64,000 nucleotides of DNA from Armatimonadota bacterium. Lineage in GTDB: Bacteria; Armatimonadota; Fimbriimonadia; Fimbriimonadales; ATM1. The notes below the pieces were generated by a model. The model did no database searches. It was given only the letters and a program-made list of their open reading frames with translations, and was not told the DNA's origin. Positions 1 to 8,751 of the stretch are shown here, piece by piece. Where the stretch lies: the NCBI GenBank assembly GCA_003577165.1, contig QEUM01000001.1, forward strand, positions 248,001 through 312,000, written 5' to 3'. A program made the translations under genes and the position numbers. Position 1 is the first letter of the stretch, and each line of letters starts with the position of its first letter.

Positions 1-1211
1 TCGAACCGCCGCGTCAAACGAGGATTCGCAGGATGCGTCTTCGCAAGAGGCGAGGTTTCCAGCGGATAGTTCTCAACGAAGGTCGGCTCCAGCAATTCGG
101 GCTCGACGAAGCGCTCCAGCAGCTTTTCGATGATTCCGCCCACCGAGTCCTCGTCCTCCGACGAAATACCGACTCGCTCTAAGGCTGCCTTCGCGGACTC
201 AAGGTCGTCGAAGGCGGATGGCGACACTCCAGCGTACCGTTCGATCGCTTCGAGCAGATCGATCCGATGCCACGGCTTCGAGAAGTCAACTGCCCTTCCG
301 TCGACTGTAATCGTCTCTGAATCGAACACCTCCACGGCAACGTGTCGAACCAGTTCCTCGACCAGTTGCTGGATGTCTTCCATCTTAGCGTAGGCTTGGT
401 AGAGTTCAAGAAGCGTGAATTCCGGGTTGTGTCGCGTGCTGATGCCTTCGTTTCGGAAAACCCTCCCGATCTCATAGACCTTGTCGAGGCCTCCCACGAT
501 GAGGCGCTTCAAGTGGAGTTCAAGGGAGATGCGCAGCTTCAGTTCGATTTCGAGCGCGTTGTGAAACGTGATGAATGGCCGAGCTGCCGCGCCGCCGACC
601 TCGTGTTCCAAAACCGGCGTTTCGACTTCCAAAAAGCCTCTTGCGTCTAGGTACCTTCTCGTCTCTTGCACGATGCGCGAGCGCGCGATGAGCAATTTCC
701 GACTCGTGGGATTCGCGATCAGGTCGAGATAGCGCCGCCTGTACCTCTCTTCGACGTCCGCGAGGCCGTACCACCTCTGGCCCTCTTTCTCCTTGCCCAA
801 AGGGAGCGCGTGGAAGCACTTTGCGAGAACAGCAAGTTCACGAACGTGAATGCTTGTTTCCCCGGTTCGAGTCTTGAATACCTCTCCCTTCACGCCGACG
901 ATGTCCCCTATGTCGACGAGTTTGAAGATCTCCCACGCCGGATCGCCGACGTCGTCTTTCTTTATGTAGACCTGGATGCGCGCGCCGTCGCGAGTAATGT
1001 CTGCGAAGGACGCCTTCCCCATTTCGCGGAGCGAGGTGATACGACCCGGAAGCGAAACCACGGTCCCCTCGAGTTCCGAGAATCGTTCATGAATCTCCGC
1101 AGGCAGATGGCTGGTCGGATACTCCTCGAAAGCGTAAGGGTCGTGACCCAAGCTTCTGAGCTGTTCGAGTTCACGAATTCGGATCGATCGGACGTCGCCT
1201 TCGGCGCTCAC
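1..1211 (-). CDS. lysS: Lysyl-tRNA synthetase, class II (C-terminal part beyond the window)
   Basis: The reverse strand encodes 403 residues of LysRS, which charges tRNA-Lys in the cytoplasm. The OB-fold anticodon-binding domain comes first. It is followed by the class II core, with motif 1 around RGFLEVETPVL and motif 2 FRNEGISTRHNPEFT. The reading frame runs off the left edge, so motif 3 is not seen. I place the start at the GTG at 1211, whose last bases overlap the greA stop (GTGA), the typical arrangement for a translationally coupled pair. It is cotranscribed downstream of greA. Confidence 0.96.
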   Translation of the reverse strand, partial: MSAEGDVRSIRIRELEQLRSLGHDPYAFEEYPTSHLPAEIHERFSELEGTVVSLPGRITSLREMGKASFADITRDGARIQVYIKKDDVGDPAWEIFKLVDIGDIVGVKGEVFKTRTGETSIHVRELAVLAKCFHALPLGKEKEGQRWYGLADVEERYRRRYLDLIANPTSRKLLIARSRIVQETRRYLDARGFLEVETPVLEHEVGGAAARPFITFHNALEIELKLRISLELHLKRLIVGGLDKVYEIGRVFRNEGISTRHNPEFTLLELYQAYAKMEDIQQLVEELVRHVAVEVFDSETITVDGRAVDFSKPWHRIDLLEAIERYAGVSPSAFDDLESAKAALERVGISSEDEDSVGGIIEKLLERFVEPELLEPTFVENYPLETSPLAKTHPANPRLTRRF

Positions 1212-1702
1212 TTCACGGATTTCCCGATCCGGAGGATTTCGTACGTGACCTTGCCGGCGGGCGCGTCGAAAGTGAATTTCTCACCCTTCTTTCTCCCGAG
1301 AATCGCCACTCCGAGCGGCGAGTCGTCCGATACGAATTCCGGACCGCGTTCTGCTTCGGCATCGCTTACGAGGATGACGTCAATCTTCTTGCGCCCCCTC
1401 GTGTCCAACAGGCTGACCCTCGAGCCGATGCCGACCGTCCTCGTGGGCACGTCGGCGGCGGAAAGGACGGCTGAGTTCGAGAGAACCTCCTTGAGGTACT
1501 CGATTCTCTGCTCGATCACCGCCTGCTCAAACTTGAGTTCGTCCAACTCGCTGTTGTCCTCACCGAATTCGCCGTGCTCGCGGCTCTCCCGGAGCCTCTC
1601 GGCCAACTCATGGCGGCGGACGGTGGAGAGATGCTCGAGTTCCTTGGTTAAGGCTTTGTGACCTTCCGGGGTCAGCCAGATTGCGTCTTCTCTCTCGGGC
1701 AT
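1208..1702 (-). CDS. greA: Transcription elongation factor GreA
   Basis: The 164-residue product is a GreA factor, which rescues backtracked RNA polymerase by stimulating transcript cleavage. The N-terminal coiled coil carries the acidic tip (GEFGEDNSELDELKFEQ), and the C-terminal FKBP-like domain ends in the usual GKVTYEILRIG. An upstream in-frame start at 1741 exists. I choose the ATG at 1702 because GGAG lies seven bases before it and the length then fits the family. It overlaps lysS by four bases, so the two form an operon that is divergent from the flagellar genes. Confidence 0.95.
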   Translation of the reverse strand: MPEREDAIWLTPEGHKALTKELEHLSTVRRHELAERLRESREHGEFGEDNSELDELKFEQAVIEQRIEYLKEVLSNSAVLSAADVPTRTVGIGSRVSLLDTRGRKKIDVILVSDAEAERGPEFVSDDSPLGVAILGRKKGEKFTFDAPAGKVTYEILRIGKSVK

Positions 1703-1755
1703 GCGGGTCTCCAGGGCGCGGGCCGCCCAGAGGGGGCCCACCTCAAAGTCGGCGC

Positions 1756-1761
1756 ATTATA
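1756..1761 (-). promoter_or_regulatory. Probable -10 box of the greA-lysS promoter
   Basis: On the minus strand this is a perfect TATAAT, 54 bases upstream of the greA ATG. No good -35 hexamer is visible at the right spacing. The rest of the greA-flgB gap (1703-1927) holds no gene. Confidence 0.5.
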
Positions 1762-1927
1762 ACCGAACCGCCGCACCTGCCACGGGGCCGGCCCCACGGC
1801 TGCCCGGACTGAGGAAACGGCGAATCGGACCGAATATCCAAGTGAGCCGGACTAGGTTAGTTCGGCCTGGCGTCAAAGGACTGCACGCCGAATAGACCAC
1901 GGATTGGCGCTCGATAGGAAGCGTCAC

Positions 1928-2350
1928 TTGAGAATACTGGACCGACTTTTCGGCCCGACCAGCGACCGGTTGGAACTCGCCCTTGGGCGAGCCGCCAAGC
2001 GACAGCACGTCCTCGCGTCGAACCTGGCGAACATCAGCACGCCGGGCTACAAGCGGCGCGACTTCGATTTCACGGTCGCGCTCGACGAAGTGGGCTCTCC
2101 GAAACTCGGCCCCGCTGCAGAACCGCAACAGGCGCTGTGGTCGGAAGTGGTTCCCGGCGAGGTCACCTCATTCGAGAACGGCCCGAAGGTGGCCCGTGAG
2201 AACCGGAGCATCCGTCTGGATGGCAACGGAGTCGATCTCGAGCGAGAGGTCGCAGCGCTCACGGAAACGCACCTCCACTTCGGCGCTTTGAGCCTGATGA
2301 GTCAGAGGTACTTCCAGGGTCTCAAGGACGTGATCAAGGAGGGACGCTAA
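1928..2350 (+). CDS. flgB: Flagellar basal-body proximal rod protein FlgB
   Basis: FlgB is a proximal rod subunit exported by the flagellar type III system. The N-terminal rod signature is clear (ASNLANISTPGYKRRDFDF), and the C-terminal half ends in the helical export and polymerisation segment. The frame is open from a TTG at 1904, but I prefer the TTG at 1928, which has AGGA eight bases before it and gives 140 residues, the usual FlgB length. It is the first gene of an eleven-gene flagellar operon and ends directly before the flgC ATG. Confidence 0.95.
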   Translation: MRILDRLFGPTSDRLELALGRAAKRQHVLASNLANISTPGYKRRDFDFTVALDEVGSPKLGPAAEPQQALWSEVVPGEVTSFENGPKVARENRSIRLDGNGVDLEREVAALTETHLHFGALSLMSQRYFQGLKDVIKEGR

Positions 2351-2743
2351 ATGAGCATGCTGGGAACTTTCGGCGTGAGCGCCAGCGCCTTGTCCGCTGA
2401 GCGCTTCCGCATGGACCTCATCTCATCGAACCTCGCGAACGCGAACACGATGCGCGTCGGAGGCATCGACCCCTATCGAAGGAAGATGGTCGTCCTCATG
2501 GAGGACGCCGAAGGCGGGGTTCGCATCCAGAGAGTCGTCGAAGACGAATCGCCGTTTCGCGAAGCGATCGAACCGGACAATCCGTATCGCGACAAGGACA
2601 ACAAGGTTTACTACAGCAACGTGGACCCGATCTCGGAGATGGTCGACATGATCAGCGCGAGCAGAGCCTACGAAGCGAACATCCAAGCGTTCAACCTCAC
2701 GAAGCAGATGCTTCAGAGCGTTCTTGACATCGGGCGCGTTTAG
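2351..2743 (+). CDS. flgC: Flagellar basal-body rod protein FlgC
   Basis: The 130-residue proximal rod protein has the paired signature SSNLANANTMRVGG at the N-terminus. The C-terminal motif VDMISASRAYEANIQAFN is typical of FlgC. The ATG follows the flgB stop without a gap, and GGAGGG lies within the end of flgB. It forms the rod together with FlgB and FliE, which flank it. Confidence 0.97.
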   Translation: MSMLGTFGVSASALSAERFRMDLISSNLANANTMRVGGIDPYRRKMVVLMEDAEGGVRIQRVVEDESPFREAIEPDNPYRDKDNKVYYSNVDPISEMVDMISASRAYEANIQAFNLTKQMLQSVLDIGRV

Positions 2744-2752
2744 CACATCCCT

Positions 2753-3046
2753 ATGAGAATCGACGCCCTCAGCCAACTCCAAAAGGCCCCAGTCACGCAG
2801 CCGACGGTCAGTTCCGGATCCGGCGGCGAAGACTTCGGGCAAATGCTGACGGACGCCTTGAAGGAGGTCAACGAGTCGCAAATTGCATCGCGCGACTTGC
2901 AGGCCGAGTTCATGGCGGGTCGCAAGGTCGAATACCACGAATTGGTGTTCGCCATGGAGCGGGCTTCGGTTGCCCTGCAACTCACGATGCAGGTTCGCAA
3001 CAAACTTCTGGAAGCGTATCAAACGATCGAGCGGATGCAGATCTAA
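2753..3046 (+). CDS. fliE: Flagellar hook-basal body complex protein FliE
   Basis: FliE, 97 residues, links the MS ring to the rod. The conserved C-terminal half shows the motif LVFAMERASVALQLTMQVRN followed by KLLEAYQTIERMQI, typical of the family. The N-terminal 35 residues are a low-complexity, export-signal type sequence. No good ribosome site is visible before the ATG, so translation probably depends on coupling to flgC nine bases upstream. Confidence 0.97.
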   Translation: MRIDALSQLQKAPVTQPTVSSGSGGEDFGQMLTDALKEVNESQIASRDLQAEFMAGRKVEYHELVFAMERASVALQLTMQVRNKLLEAYQTIERMQI

Positions 3047-3103
3047 ATCTGCTCGGCGCTTTCTGAGTAGGCCTAACCCGACCCGCGGCGTCTGGATAAC
3101 GCT

Positions 3104-4759
3104 ATGGGTGGAATGCTATTAAGGCTGCGTGCCTGGTGGGAAACCGCGGACCGGACCACGAAGACGGTAACAATCGTCGGTGGTGGTCTGTTCGCCGCGC
3201 TTCTGGTGATCGTCTTTTACACTTCGAGCACGCCGAACATGGAAGTTCTCTTCCCTCGGCTCGAAGCCGCGGAGCAGGGACGCATCATCCAGAAGCTCCA
3301 AGAACTGAAGGTCCCGTATCAACAGGACTCGGACGGGAGCATTCTGGTGCCTGCGCATCAGGTGATGGAGACGCGAGCCAAACTCGCGGTCGATGGCATT
3401 CCGACTTCGGGCGCGCTCGGCAACGTTCGTCTCGACAGCATGGGCTTCACAGACCCGGCCGCGCTCCAAGACGAGAAACTGCGAGTCGCAAAGGAAGAGG
3501 AACTCGAAAAGACGATCAACTTCATGTCCGCGATCGCCTCGAGCAAGGTCCACATCACTCCCGGCACAGACTCTCCGTTTGCCGACCTCGCCGAGCCGCC
3601 GAGCGCGAGCGTCCTCATTCAGCTTCGTCCGGGCGTGACCAACGGAGCCGAGGTCGCTGAGACCATCGTTCACACCGTCACAGGCGCAGTCCAAGGTCTA
3701 AAGCCGGAGAACGTCTCGGTCTCCGATGCTGAGGGAACGCTGCTCTGGGACGGAACCAGCGATACGGACGGCGGGACAGGCATCGCAAGCAAGAAGCGCC
3801 AAGCGGAACTCGCCGAAGCGGCGCGACTCGAGCGCGAAATCCAAGCGATGATCGGTCGAGTCGTCGGATCGGGCAAGGCCACCGTCAGCGCGGTGGTCGA
3901 GATGAATTTCGACACAGAGAACGTGAGCGAAGTCGCGGAGAATCCTACGAAGAACGCCACGTCGAGCGCAACGGTTACTGAGTCTATGCAGGATGGATCG
4001 GCTCCACCTGCCGGCGGCGTCGCTTCTGCAGGCGGAGCGCCGGCAATCGCGGGTGGGGGCACGCCGGGATCGGGGAATTACCAACTTTCGCAAAGCCACG
4101 CCGTATTCGGCGGAACCAAGACCACCAGTCAGAGGATCGTCGCCCCTGGCAAGATCACGGCCGCGAGGGTCAGCATTCTGCTCGACCAGTCCGCCGCGCA
4201 GAGCGCGAAGCAGATTGAGCAGTACGCTTCCAATCTGATCGGCGCGGACGGCACGAATCCGGCCTTCAAGGTCGCTCTGGCCACCGCCGGATTCGACCAG
4301 ACAGCGGCCGAAGAGACGAAGAAGCAACTCGCAAGCGCACAGTCCGGTCAACTCATGCAGCGGCTGATCTCTCTCATTCCCGTTCTCGCGCTCGTCGTCG
4401 TCGGCTTCCTGGTTGTGAAAGCGATCGCGAAGACAGCGAGCAACAATTCCAGCGTGCTCGTCGCCGCTGCCGCCCTGCCAGGCGGGCGCGGAGGATTCGC
4501 GCGAGTCTCGAACGTGGACGGCGGAGGGGTTCCGTCGGAAGCGATGTCGACCGCGATCGCACGACCGGCCGACGTTTCGGATGAACAAGCGTCCCACCAA
4601 GCGAGGGTCAAGCGGATTCGGCGCGCGATGGAACGCGAGGTCGCCGAAATCCCGGAGAAGTTCGACGCTGAATTGGAAGCGATTCTGTTGATGGCGGATG
4701 AACGCCCTGAATCCGTCGCGCTGCTCGTCAAGAGTTGGTTGCTGGAGGAAACGAGATAA
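3104..4759 (+). CDS. fliF: Flagellar MS-ring protein FliF
   Basis: The 551-residue FliF builds the membrane-embedded MS ring on which the basal body and export gate assemble. A first membrane segment lies near residues 21-40 and a second near 425-445, with the two ring-building modules and the periplasmic loop between them. The cytoplasmic tail (about 500-551) ends in the FliG-binding helices (ELEAILLMADERPESVALLV). An alternative ATG lies nine bases downstream. The stop overlaps the fliG start by one base (TAATG). Confidence 0.97.
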   Translation: MGGMLLRLRAWWETADRTTKTVTIVGGGLFAALLVIVFYTSSTPNMEVLFPRLEAAEQGRIIQKLQELKVPYQQDSDGSILVPAHQVMETRAKLAVDGIPTSGALGNVRLDSMGFTDPAALQDEKLRVAKEEELEKTINFMSAIASSKVHITPGTDSPFADLAEPPSASVLIQLRPGVTNGAEVAETIVHTVTGAVQGLKPENVSVSDAEGTLLWDGTSDTDGGTGIASKKRQAELAEAARLEREIQAMIGRVVGSGKATVSAVVEMNFDTENVSEVAENPTKNATSSATVTESMQDGSAPPAGGVASAGGAPAIAGGGTPGSGNYQLSQSHAVFGGTKTTSQRIVAPGKITAARVSILLDQSAAQSAKQIEQYASNLIGADGTNPAFKVALATAGFDQTAAEETKKQLASAQSGQLMQRLISLIPVLALVVVGFLVVKAIAKTASNNSSVLVAAAALPGGRGGFARVSNVDGGGVPSEAMSTAIARPADVSDEQASHQARVKRIRRAMEREVAEIPEKFDAELEAILLMADERPESVALLVKSWLLEETR

Positions 4760-5769
4760 TGAGGCCGGATCCACACGCTGTCGGGAATCGCGCGAAGGCC
4801 GCCATCATGATGATGGTGCTCGGCCCCGACCTAAGCGCAAAAGTCATGCACTACCTCGACGAGGATCAGGTAGAGCAGATCACGCTTGAGATCGCCAGGC
4901 TCGACCGGATCACGCCCGAAACTCGAACGAAGGTCATCTCCGAATTCCACAACCTCGCGCTCGCGCAAGATTTCATCGCGGAGGGGGGGTCCGAGCAAGC
5001 GAGGAGGCTCGTGGAGGCAGCGTTTGGAAAGTCGCGGGCCGACGACATCATGGATCGCATCACGCATGCGCTTCAGGTCGTGCCCTTCGACTTCCTCAGG
5101 CGTGCAGATCCATCCCAATTAGCCACCTTTCTACAGGAAGAACACCCGCAAACGATCGCCCTGGTCCTCGCCTACCTTCCGGCCAACGTAGCGGCCATGG
5201 CGCTCAGCAACTTCCCCGGCGAGATGAGAGCCGAGATCGCCGAGCGGATCGCGATGATGGATCGGACTCCGCCCGACGTAATTCACCGTGTCGAACGCGT
5301 ACTTCAGAAGAAGTTCTCGAACATTGCGCAGTCGGACATGGGCACCGTCGGCGGCGTAAAGGCGCTCGTCGACCTTCTCAATCGAGTCGACCGTGGCACG
5401 GAGCGCAAGATCCTCGAGGCGCTCAACCAAACGAATCCTGAACTCGCGAGCGAGGTCATGAACTTGATGTTCGTGTTCGAGGATATCGTCAACCTAGACG
5501 ATCGGGCCGTCCAGCAGATTCTGAGGGAAGTCGAAGTGAAGGAACTCGCCCTCGCCTTGAAGGGAACGAGCCCGGAAGTGCAGTCGAAGATTTTCAACAA
5601 CATGTCGGAGCGGGCCGCATCCATGGTGAAGGAAGACATGGAGTTCATGGGGCCGGTGAAGATGAAAAACGTCGAGGAGGCGCAACAGAAGATTGTGGCC
5701 GTAATCCGAAGGCTGGAAGAAGCGGGCGAGATTTCGATTGGCAGAGGAGACGAGGATGTTCTCATCTAA
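4759..5769 (+). CDS. fliG: Flagellar motor switch protein FliG
   Basis: FliG is the rotor protein of the C-ring that couples stator action to rotation. The middle domain shows EEHPQTIALVLAYLP, and the C-terminal domain carries the charged torque helix around FEDIVNLDDRAVQQILREV. I choose the ATG at 4759, which has GGAGG ten bases before it and gives 336 residues, over a TTG 24 bases upstream. It overlaps fliF by one base and fliH by fourteen. Confidence 0.97.
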   Translation: MRPDPHAVGNRAKAAIMMMVLGPDLSAKVMHYLDEDQVEQITLEIARLDRITPETRTKVISEFHNLALAQDFIAEGGSEQARRLVEAAFGKSRADDIMDRITHALQVVPFDFLRRADPSQLATFLQEEHPQTIALVLAYLPANVAAMALSNFPGEMRAEIAERIAMMDRTPPDVIHRVERVLQKKFSNIAQSDMGTVGGVKALVDLLNRVDRGTERKILEALNQTNPELASEVMNLMFVFEDIVNLDDRAVQQILREVEVKELALALKGTSPEVQSKIFNNMSERAASMVKEDMEFMGPVKMKNVEEAQQKIVAVIRRLEEAGEISIGRGDEDVLI

Positions 5770-6430
5770 GTCGAACCGCATCGATCCCGAGTCGCTCAGT
5801 TGGCGCCCACTCTCGGAGCAACTCGAAGAGGCGACGGGCCCATCGCAGTCGAAGCGTCGGGAGTCCGGTCTCCGAAGCGCGCTTGAGTCGTACGAGAAGT
5901 TGAAAAAGCAAACCGAGGCCGATCGCATGAAGACCTTCGAGGAGGCTTACGCCGCTGGATACGCCGCCGGCTTCCCGCACGGTGTCCAACAGGCTCTTGA
6001 GCGCGAAGGACAACGCCTGGCCGATTTCGATCACCAACTTCGCGACCTCATCGGCAGAATCGAGTCCGCTGTCAGTCTTTGGTATCAGAAAGCCGAACTC
6101 AGTCTCGCCGATCTCGGCCTGGAGATCGCGAAGCGAATCGTCAACGAAGAACTCACGGTGCGGCCAACCGCGATTCTGACGATCGTGCGAGACGCTTTCG
6201 GTCATGTCGAGCATTCCGCCTTCGTCAAGATACGACTGAATCCGTTCGACCTCCACACATTGGAAGAGCACCGCGACGAACTACACACGCTCGCCGGTGG
6301 CATCTCGAACCTGGAAGTCGTGGGCGATGAGCAGCTGTCTCGCGGCTCCGTAATCGTCGAGAGCCAATTCGGCACCGTGGACGCAACCGTCGAAACGAAA
6401 CTCGATCAACTTCGAAACGAGGCGGCTTGA
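5756..6430 (+). CDS. fliH: Flagellar assembly protein FliH
   Basis: FliH regulates the export ATPase FliI and tethers it to the C-ring. The 224-residue product has an Ala/Gly-spaced helical repeat (AAGYAAGFPHGVQQA) around residues 65-80, the glycine-repeat helix typical of FliH and YscL proteins. A conserved C-terminal domain follows, with IAKRIVNEEL and IRLNPFDL. The ATG at 5756 has AGGAG seven bases before it. An earlier TTG at 5738 would add six residues. The gene starts inside fliG and its stop overlaps the fliI start. Confidence 0.93.
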   Translation: MFSSKSNRIDPESLSWRPLSEQLEEATGPSQSKRRESGLRSALESYEKLKKQTEADRMKTFEEAYAAGYAAGFPHGVQQALEREGQRLADFDHQLRDLIGRIESAVSLWYQKAELSLADLGLEIAKRIVNEELTVRPTAILTIVRDAFGHVEHSAFVKIRLNPFDLHTLEEHRDELHTLAGGISNLEVVGDEQLSRGSVIVESQFGTVDATVETKLDQLRNEAA

Positions 6431-7752
6431 TGTTCGTGCCGCAGCCCACGTTCGCCAGACACCTCGACGCAGTCAATGCGCCGTCGCTCGTGCGCACCTA
6501 CGGGCGTGTCAAGAAGGTGGTCGGGCTCGTCGTCGAATCGACGGGTCCTACGTGCCGCGTTGGAGACTTGGTCGCGATCAGCCACGGGGATGAACGCCAA
6601 GAAATCACGGCGGAGGTCGTCGGCTTCCGCGATAACACCGTCCTGATCATGCCGTTCGGCGAAACGAACGGCGTGCGCGTCGGCGCGATGGTGCGAAATC
6701 TCGGATCGGACCACACGGTCCCGTTCGGGAGCGCAGTTCTTGGCCGAGTCCTCGACGGCCTCGGCAGACCCATTGACGGCATGCCGCTACCGGACAATCT
6801 CCACCGCAGGGCGGCGTTCAACGTCCCCCCGAACCCACTCCGTAGGCAGATGATTCATCGCAGCCTCTCGCTTGGCGTTCGCGCGATCGACGCTCTCGCG
6901 ACGATGGGAGTCGGTCAGAGAGTCGGCGTGTTTGCGGGCAGCGGTGTCGGAAAGAGCACTCTCCTCGGCATGGTTGCGCGGAACACGAGTGCGGATGTCA
7001 ACGTGATCGCCCTTGTCGGTGAGCGTGGCCGCGAAGTGCGCGAGTTCATCGAGCACGATTTGGGACCGGAAGGCCTTGAGAGAAGCGTCGTCATCGTCGC
7101 GACAAGCGAGCAGCCTGCCCTCGTTCGAGTTAAGGCGGCGTTTACTGCGACGGCCATTGCGGAGGGCTTCCGCGACGAAGGTCGTGATGTGCTGCTCATG
7201 ATGGACAGCGTGACAAGATTCGCGATGGCCCAACGCGAGATCGGCCTCGCGATCGGAGAACCGCCAAGCTCCAAAGGTTACACGCCGAGTGTCTTCGCGC
7301 TTCTTCCAAGACTGATGGAGCGCGCCGGCAACGCGGAGCGTGGCTCGATCTCCGCGATTTACACGATCCTAGTGGAGGGAGACGACACCACTGAGCCGAT
7401 CGCGGACACAGTCCGCGCGATTCTCGACGGACACATTGTCCTGAGTAGGAAGCTGGCGAACGCCGGCCACTTCCCCGCCGTGGATGTACTCTCGTCGCTC
7501 AGCAGGGTAATGCCCCTGGTCACGTCCGAACAGGAACTCGCCGCATCGAACCGACTTCGGGAGTTGATCGCTGCGTACGGCGATGTCGAAGATCTCGTAT
7601 CCATTGGCGCCTATCAAAAGGGATCGCGACCGGACGCCGACGAAGCGATCGAGAAGTGGGAAGTGATCAGGGGCTTCCTCCGCCAAGGCCGCAGCGACTG
7701 CACTGCACTCGCGGACTCCGTCGGGCGCCTGAGGGAGATCGTCGATGCGTAG
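6430..7752 (+). CDS. fliI: Flagellum-specific export ATPase FliI
   Basis: FliI is the F1-beta-like hexameric ATPase that energises flagellar protein export. The Walker A motif GSGVGKST lies near residue 168, and Walker B with its neighbours reads DVLLMMDSVTRFAMAQRE. The segment GEPPSSKGYTPSVFALLPRL is diagnostic of FliI/YscN proteins. I choose the ATG at 6430, which overlaps the fliH stop (TGATG); a TTG just before it is less likely. The 440-residue length is normal. It overlaps fliJ by eight bases. Confidence 0.98.
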   Translation: MFVPQPTFARHLDAVNAPSLVRTYGRVKKVVGLVVESTGPTCRVGDLVAISHGDERQEITAEVVGFRDNTVLIMPFGETNGVRVGAMVRNLGSDHTVPFGSAVLGRVLDGLGRPIDGMPLPDNLHRRAAFNVPPNPLRRQMIHRSLSLGVRAIDALATMGVGQRVGVFAGSGVGKSTLLGMVARNTSADVNVIALVGERGREVREFIEHDLGPEGLERSVVIVATSEQPALVRVKAAFTATAIAEGFRDEGRDVLLMMDSVTRFAMAQREIGLAIGEPPSSKGYTPSVFALLPRLMERAGNAERGSISAIYTILVEGDDTTEPIADTVRAILDGHIVLSRKLANAGHFPAVDVLSSLSRVMPLVTSEQELAASNRLRELIAAYGDVEDLVSIGAYQKGSRPDADEAIEKWEVIRGFLRQGRSDCTALADSVGRLREIVDA

Positions 7753-8164
7753 GTTCTCTTTCCGACTCGAGAAGATCATGGAGTACCGAGATCTTCGTGA
7801 ATCCTGGGCGAAGGACGCCTATCTCGCGGCCCGAAAGGCGCGATTCGACGCCGAGGCCGAACGAGCGAAGATCGTCGCGCGAAGGGAATTGGCCCTCCAC
7901 TGTCATCCAAAGACGCTCGAAGACTCGATCAGCCTGGAACAGTTCGTCAGCAGGCTCGACATCGAAGTGGAAAATGCAAACTCGATCCTCTCGATTCTGC
8001 TACAGGAAGAGGAGCAGGCGAGGTGCGAGTGGGTCGAGGCGAAGATCGCCGCCGAGGCGCTTCACAAACTGCGCGAGCGCGCCTACGAAGAGTGGCAGAT
8101 CGAACTGAACCGTGAAGAGCAGAAAGTGCTCGACGATTGGACTCAATCGAGGAGGTCGGCCTGA
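7745..8164 (+). CDS. fliJ: Flagellar export protein FliJ-like
   Basis: The 139-residue protein is predicted to be almost wholly helical and coiled coil, starting with FSFRLEKIMEYRDLRE. That is the usual N-terminal pattern of FliJ, the central stalk of the FliI hexamer and a chaperone-escort factor. Sequence conservation of FliJ is low, so the call rests on this N-terminal pattern, the length and the position directly after fliI. The stop overlaps the next ATG (TGATG). Confidence 0.88.
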   Translation: MRRFSFRLEKIMEYRDLRESWAKDAYLAARKARFDAEAERAKIVARRELALHCHPKTLEDSISLEQFVSRLDIEVENANSILSILLQEEEQARCEWVEAKIAAEALHKLRERAYEEWQIELNREEQKVLDDWTQSRRSA

Positions 8165-8751
8165 TGAAGATCGCACCCCTGGGCCCGGATGGCATCCGCG
8201 CCCGCATCGCCGAGATCCGGAACCGCCTCGACGCAATCTCTCAGAGGCGAACGCACGCGCAATTCGATGCGGGCGGAAAGACGTTCGCTGAGTCGCTCGG
8301 GCGCTCGCCCGTCGCAGGAGTCGGCCTCGGACCGCTCGTGCCCTTCGATATGATCCCCTCGAATGGTGGAGTGACGAACTCCGCTCTCCGAAGTCTCGCA
8401 GATCAGGCAGCCGATGAGGCAGGAATCGATCGCGATCTGTTCGCAGCCCTCATCACAGCGGAGAGTGCGTGGAACCCGAATGCGGTTTCGCCGGCCGGTG
8501 CGAAAGGACTCACGCAGTTGATGCCCGGGACAGCTCTCTCTCTTGGCGTATCTGATCCTTTCGATCCGATGCAGAATCTCCGCGGGGGGGCGAAGTATCT
8601 CAGGCAGCAGATCGAGCGCTTTGGATCGGTCGAGCTCGCGCTGGCCGCCTACAATGCAGGACCAGGCGCGGTCAAGAAGTACGGCGGCATTCCTCCCTTT
8701 CCTGAAACTCAGAATTACGTCAAAAAGATCCTCGGAGGTCTCTCGCGATGA
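8164..8751 (+). CDS. Lytic transglycosylase (SLT domain) of the flagellar operon
   Basis: The 195-residue product ends in an SLT lysozyme-like domain (about residues 80-195). The catalytic Glu lies in ALITAESAWNP, followed by GAKGLTQLMPGTA and the closing motif LALAAYNAGPGAVKKY. Such enzymes cut peptidoglycan. Placed between fliJ and a motE-like gene, it probably opens the wall for the rod, the job done by FlgJ elsewhere. The first 75 residues show no signal peptide, so it may be exported by the flagellar system itself (inference). The ATG at 8164 has GGAGG nine bases before it; an upstream TTG at 8137 is less likely. Confidence 0.9.
   Translation: MKIAPLGPDGIRARIAEIRNRLDAISQRRTHAQFDAGGKTFAESLGRSPVAGVGLGPLVPFDMIPSNGGVTNSALRSLADQAADEAGIDRDLFAALITAESAWNPNAVSPAGAKGLTQLMPGTALSLGVSDPFDPMQNLRGGAKYLRQQIERFGSVELALAAYNAGPGAVKKYGGIPPFPETQNYVKKILGGLSR

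Noticed and set aside
666-1661. Plus-strand open frame of 331 codons opposite lysS and greA
   Set aside because: Shadow of the two well-conserved minus-strand genes; its product has no recognisable motif.
1869-1899. Sigma-54-like promoter (TGGC ... TGCA) or sigma-28-like GCCGAATA before flgB
   Set aside because: The GG-to-GC spacing is two bases too long for sigma-54, and the TCAA to GCCGAATA spacing is too short for sigma-28.
3698-4774. Minus-strand open frame of 358 codons opposite fliF
   Set aside because: Shadow of fliF, rich in Arg and His as expected from an antisense frame.
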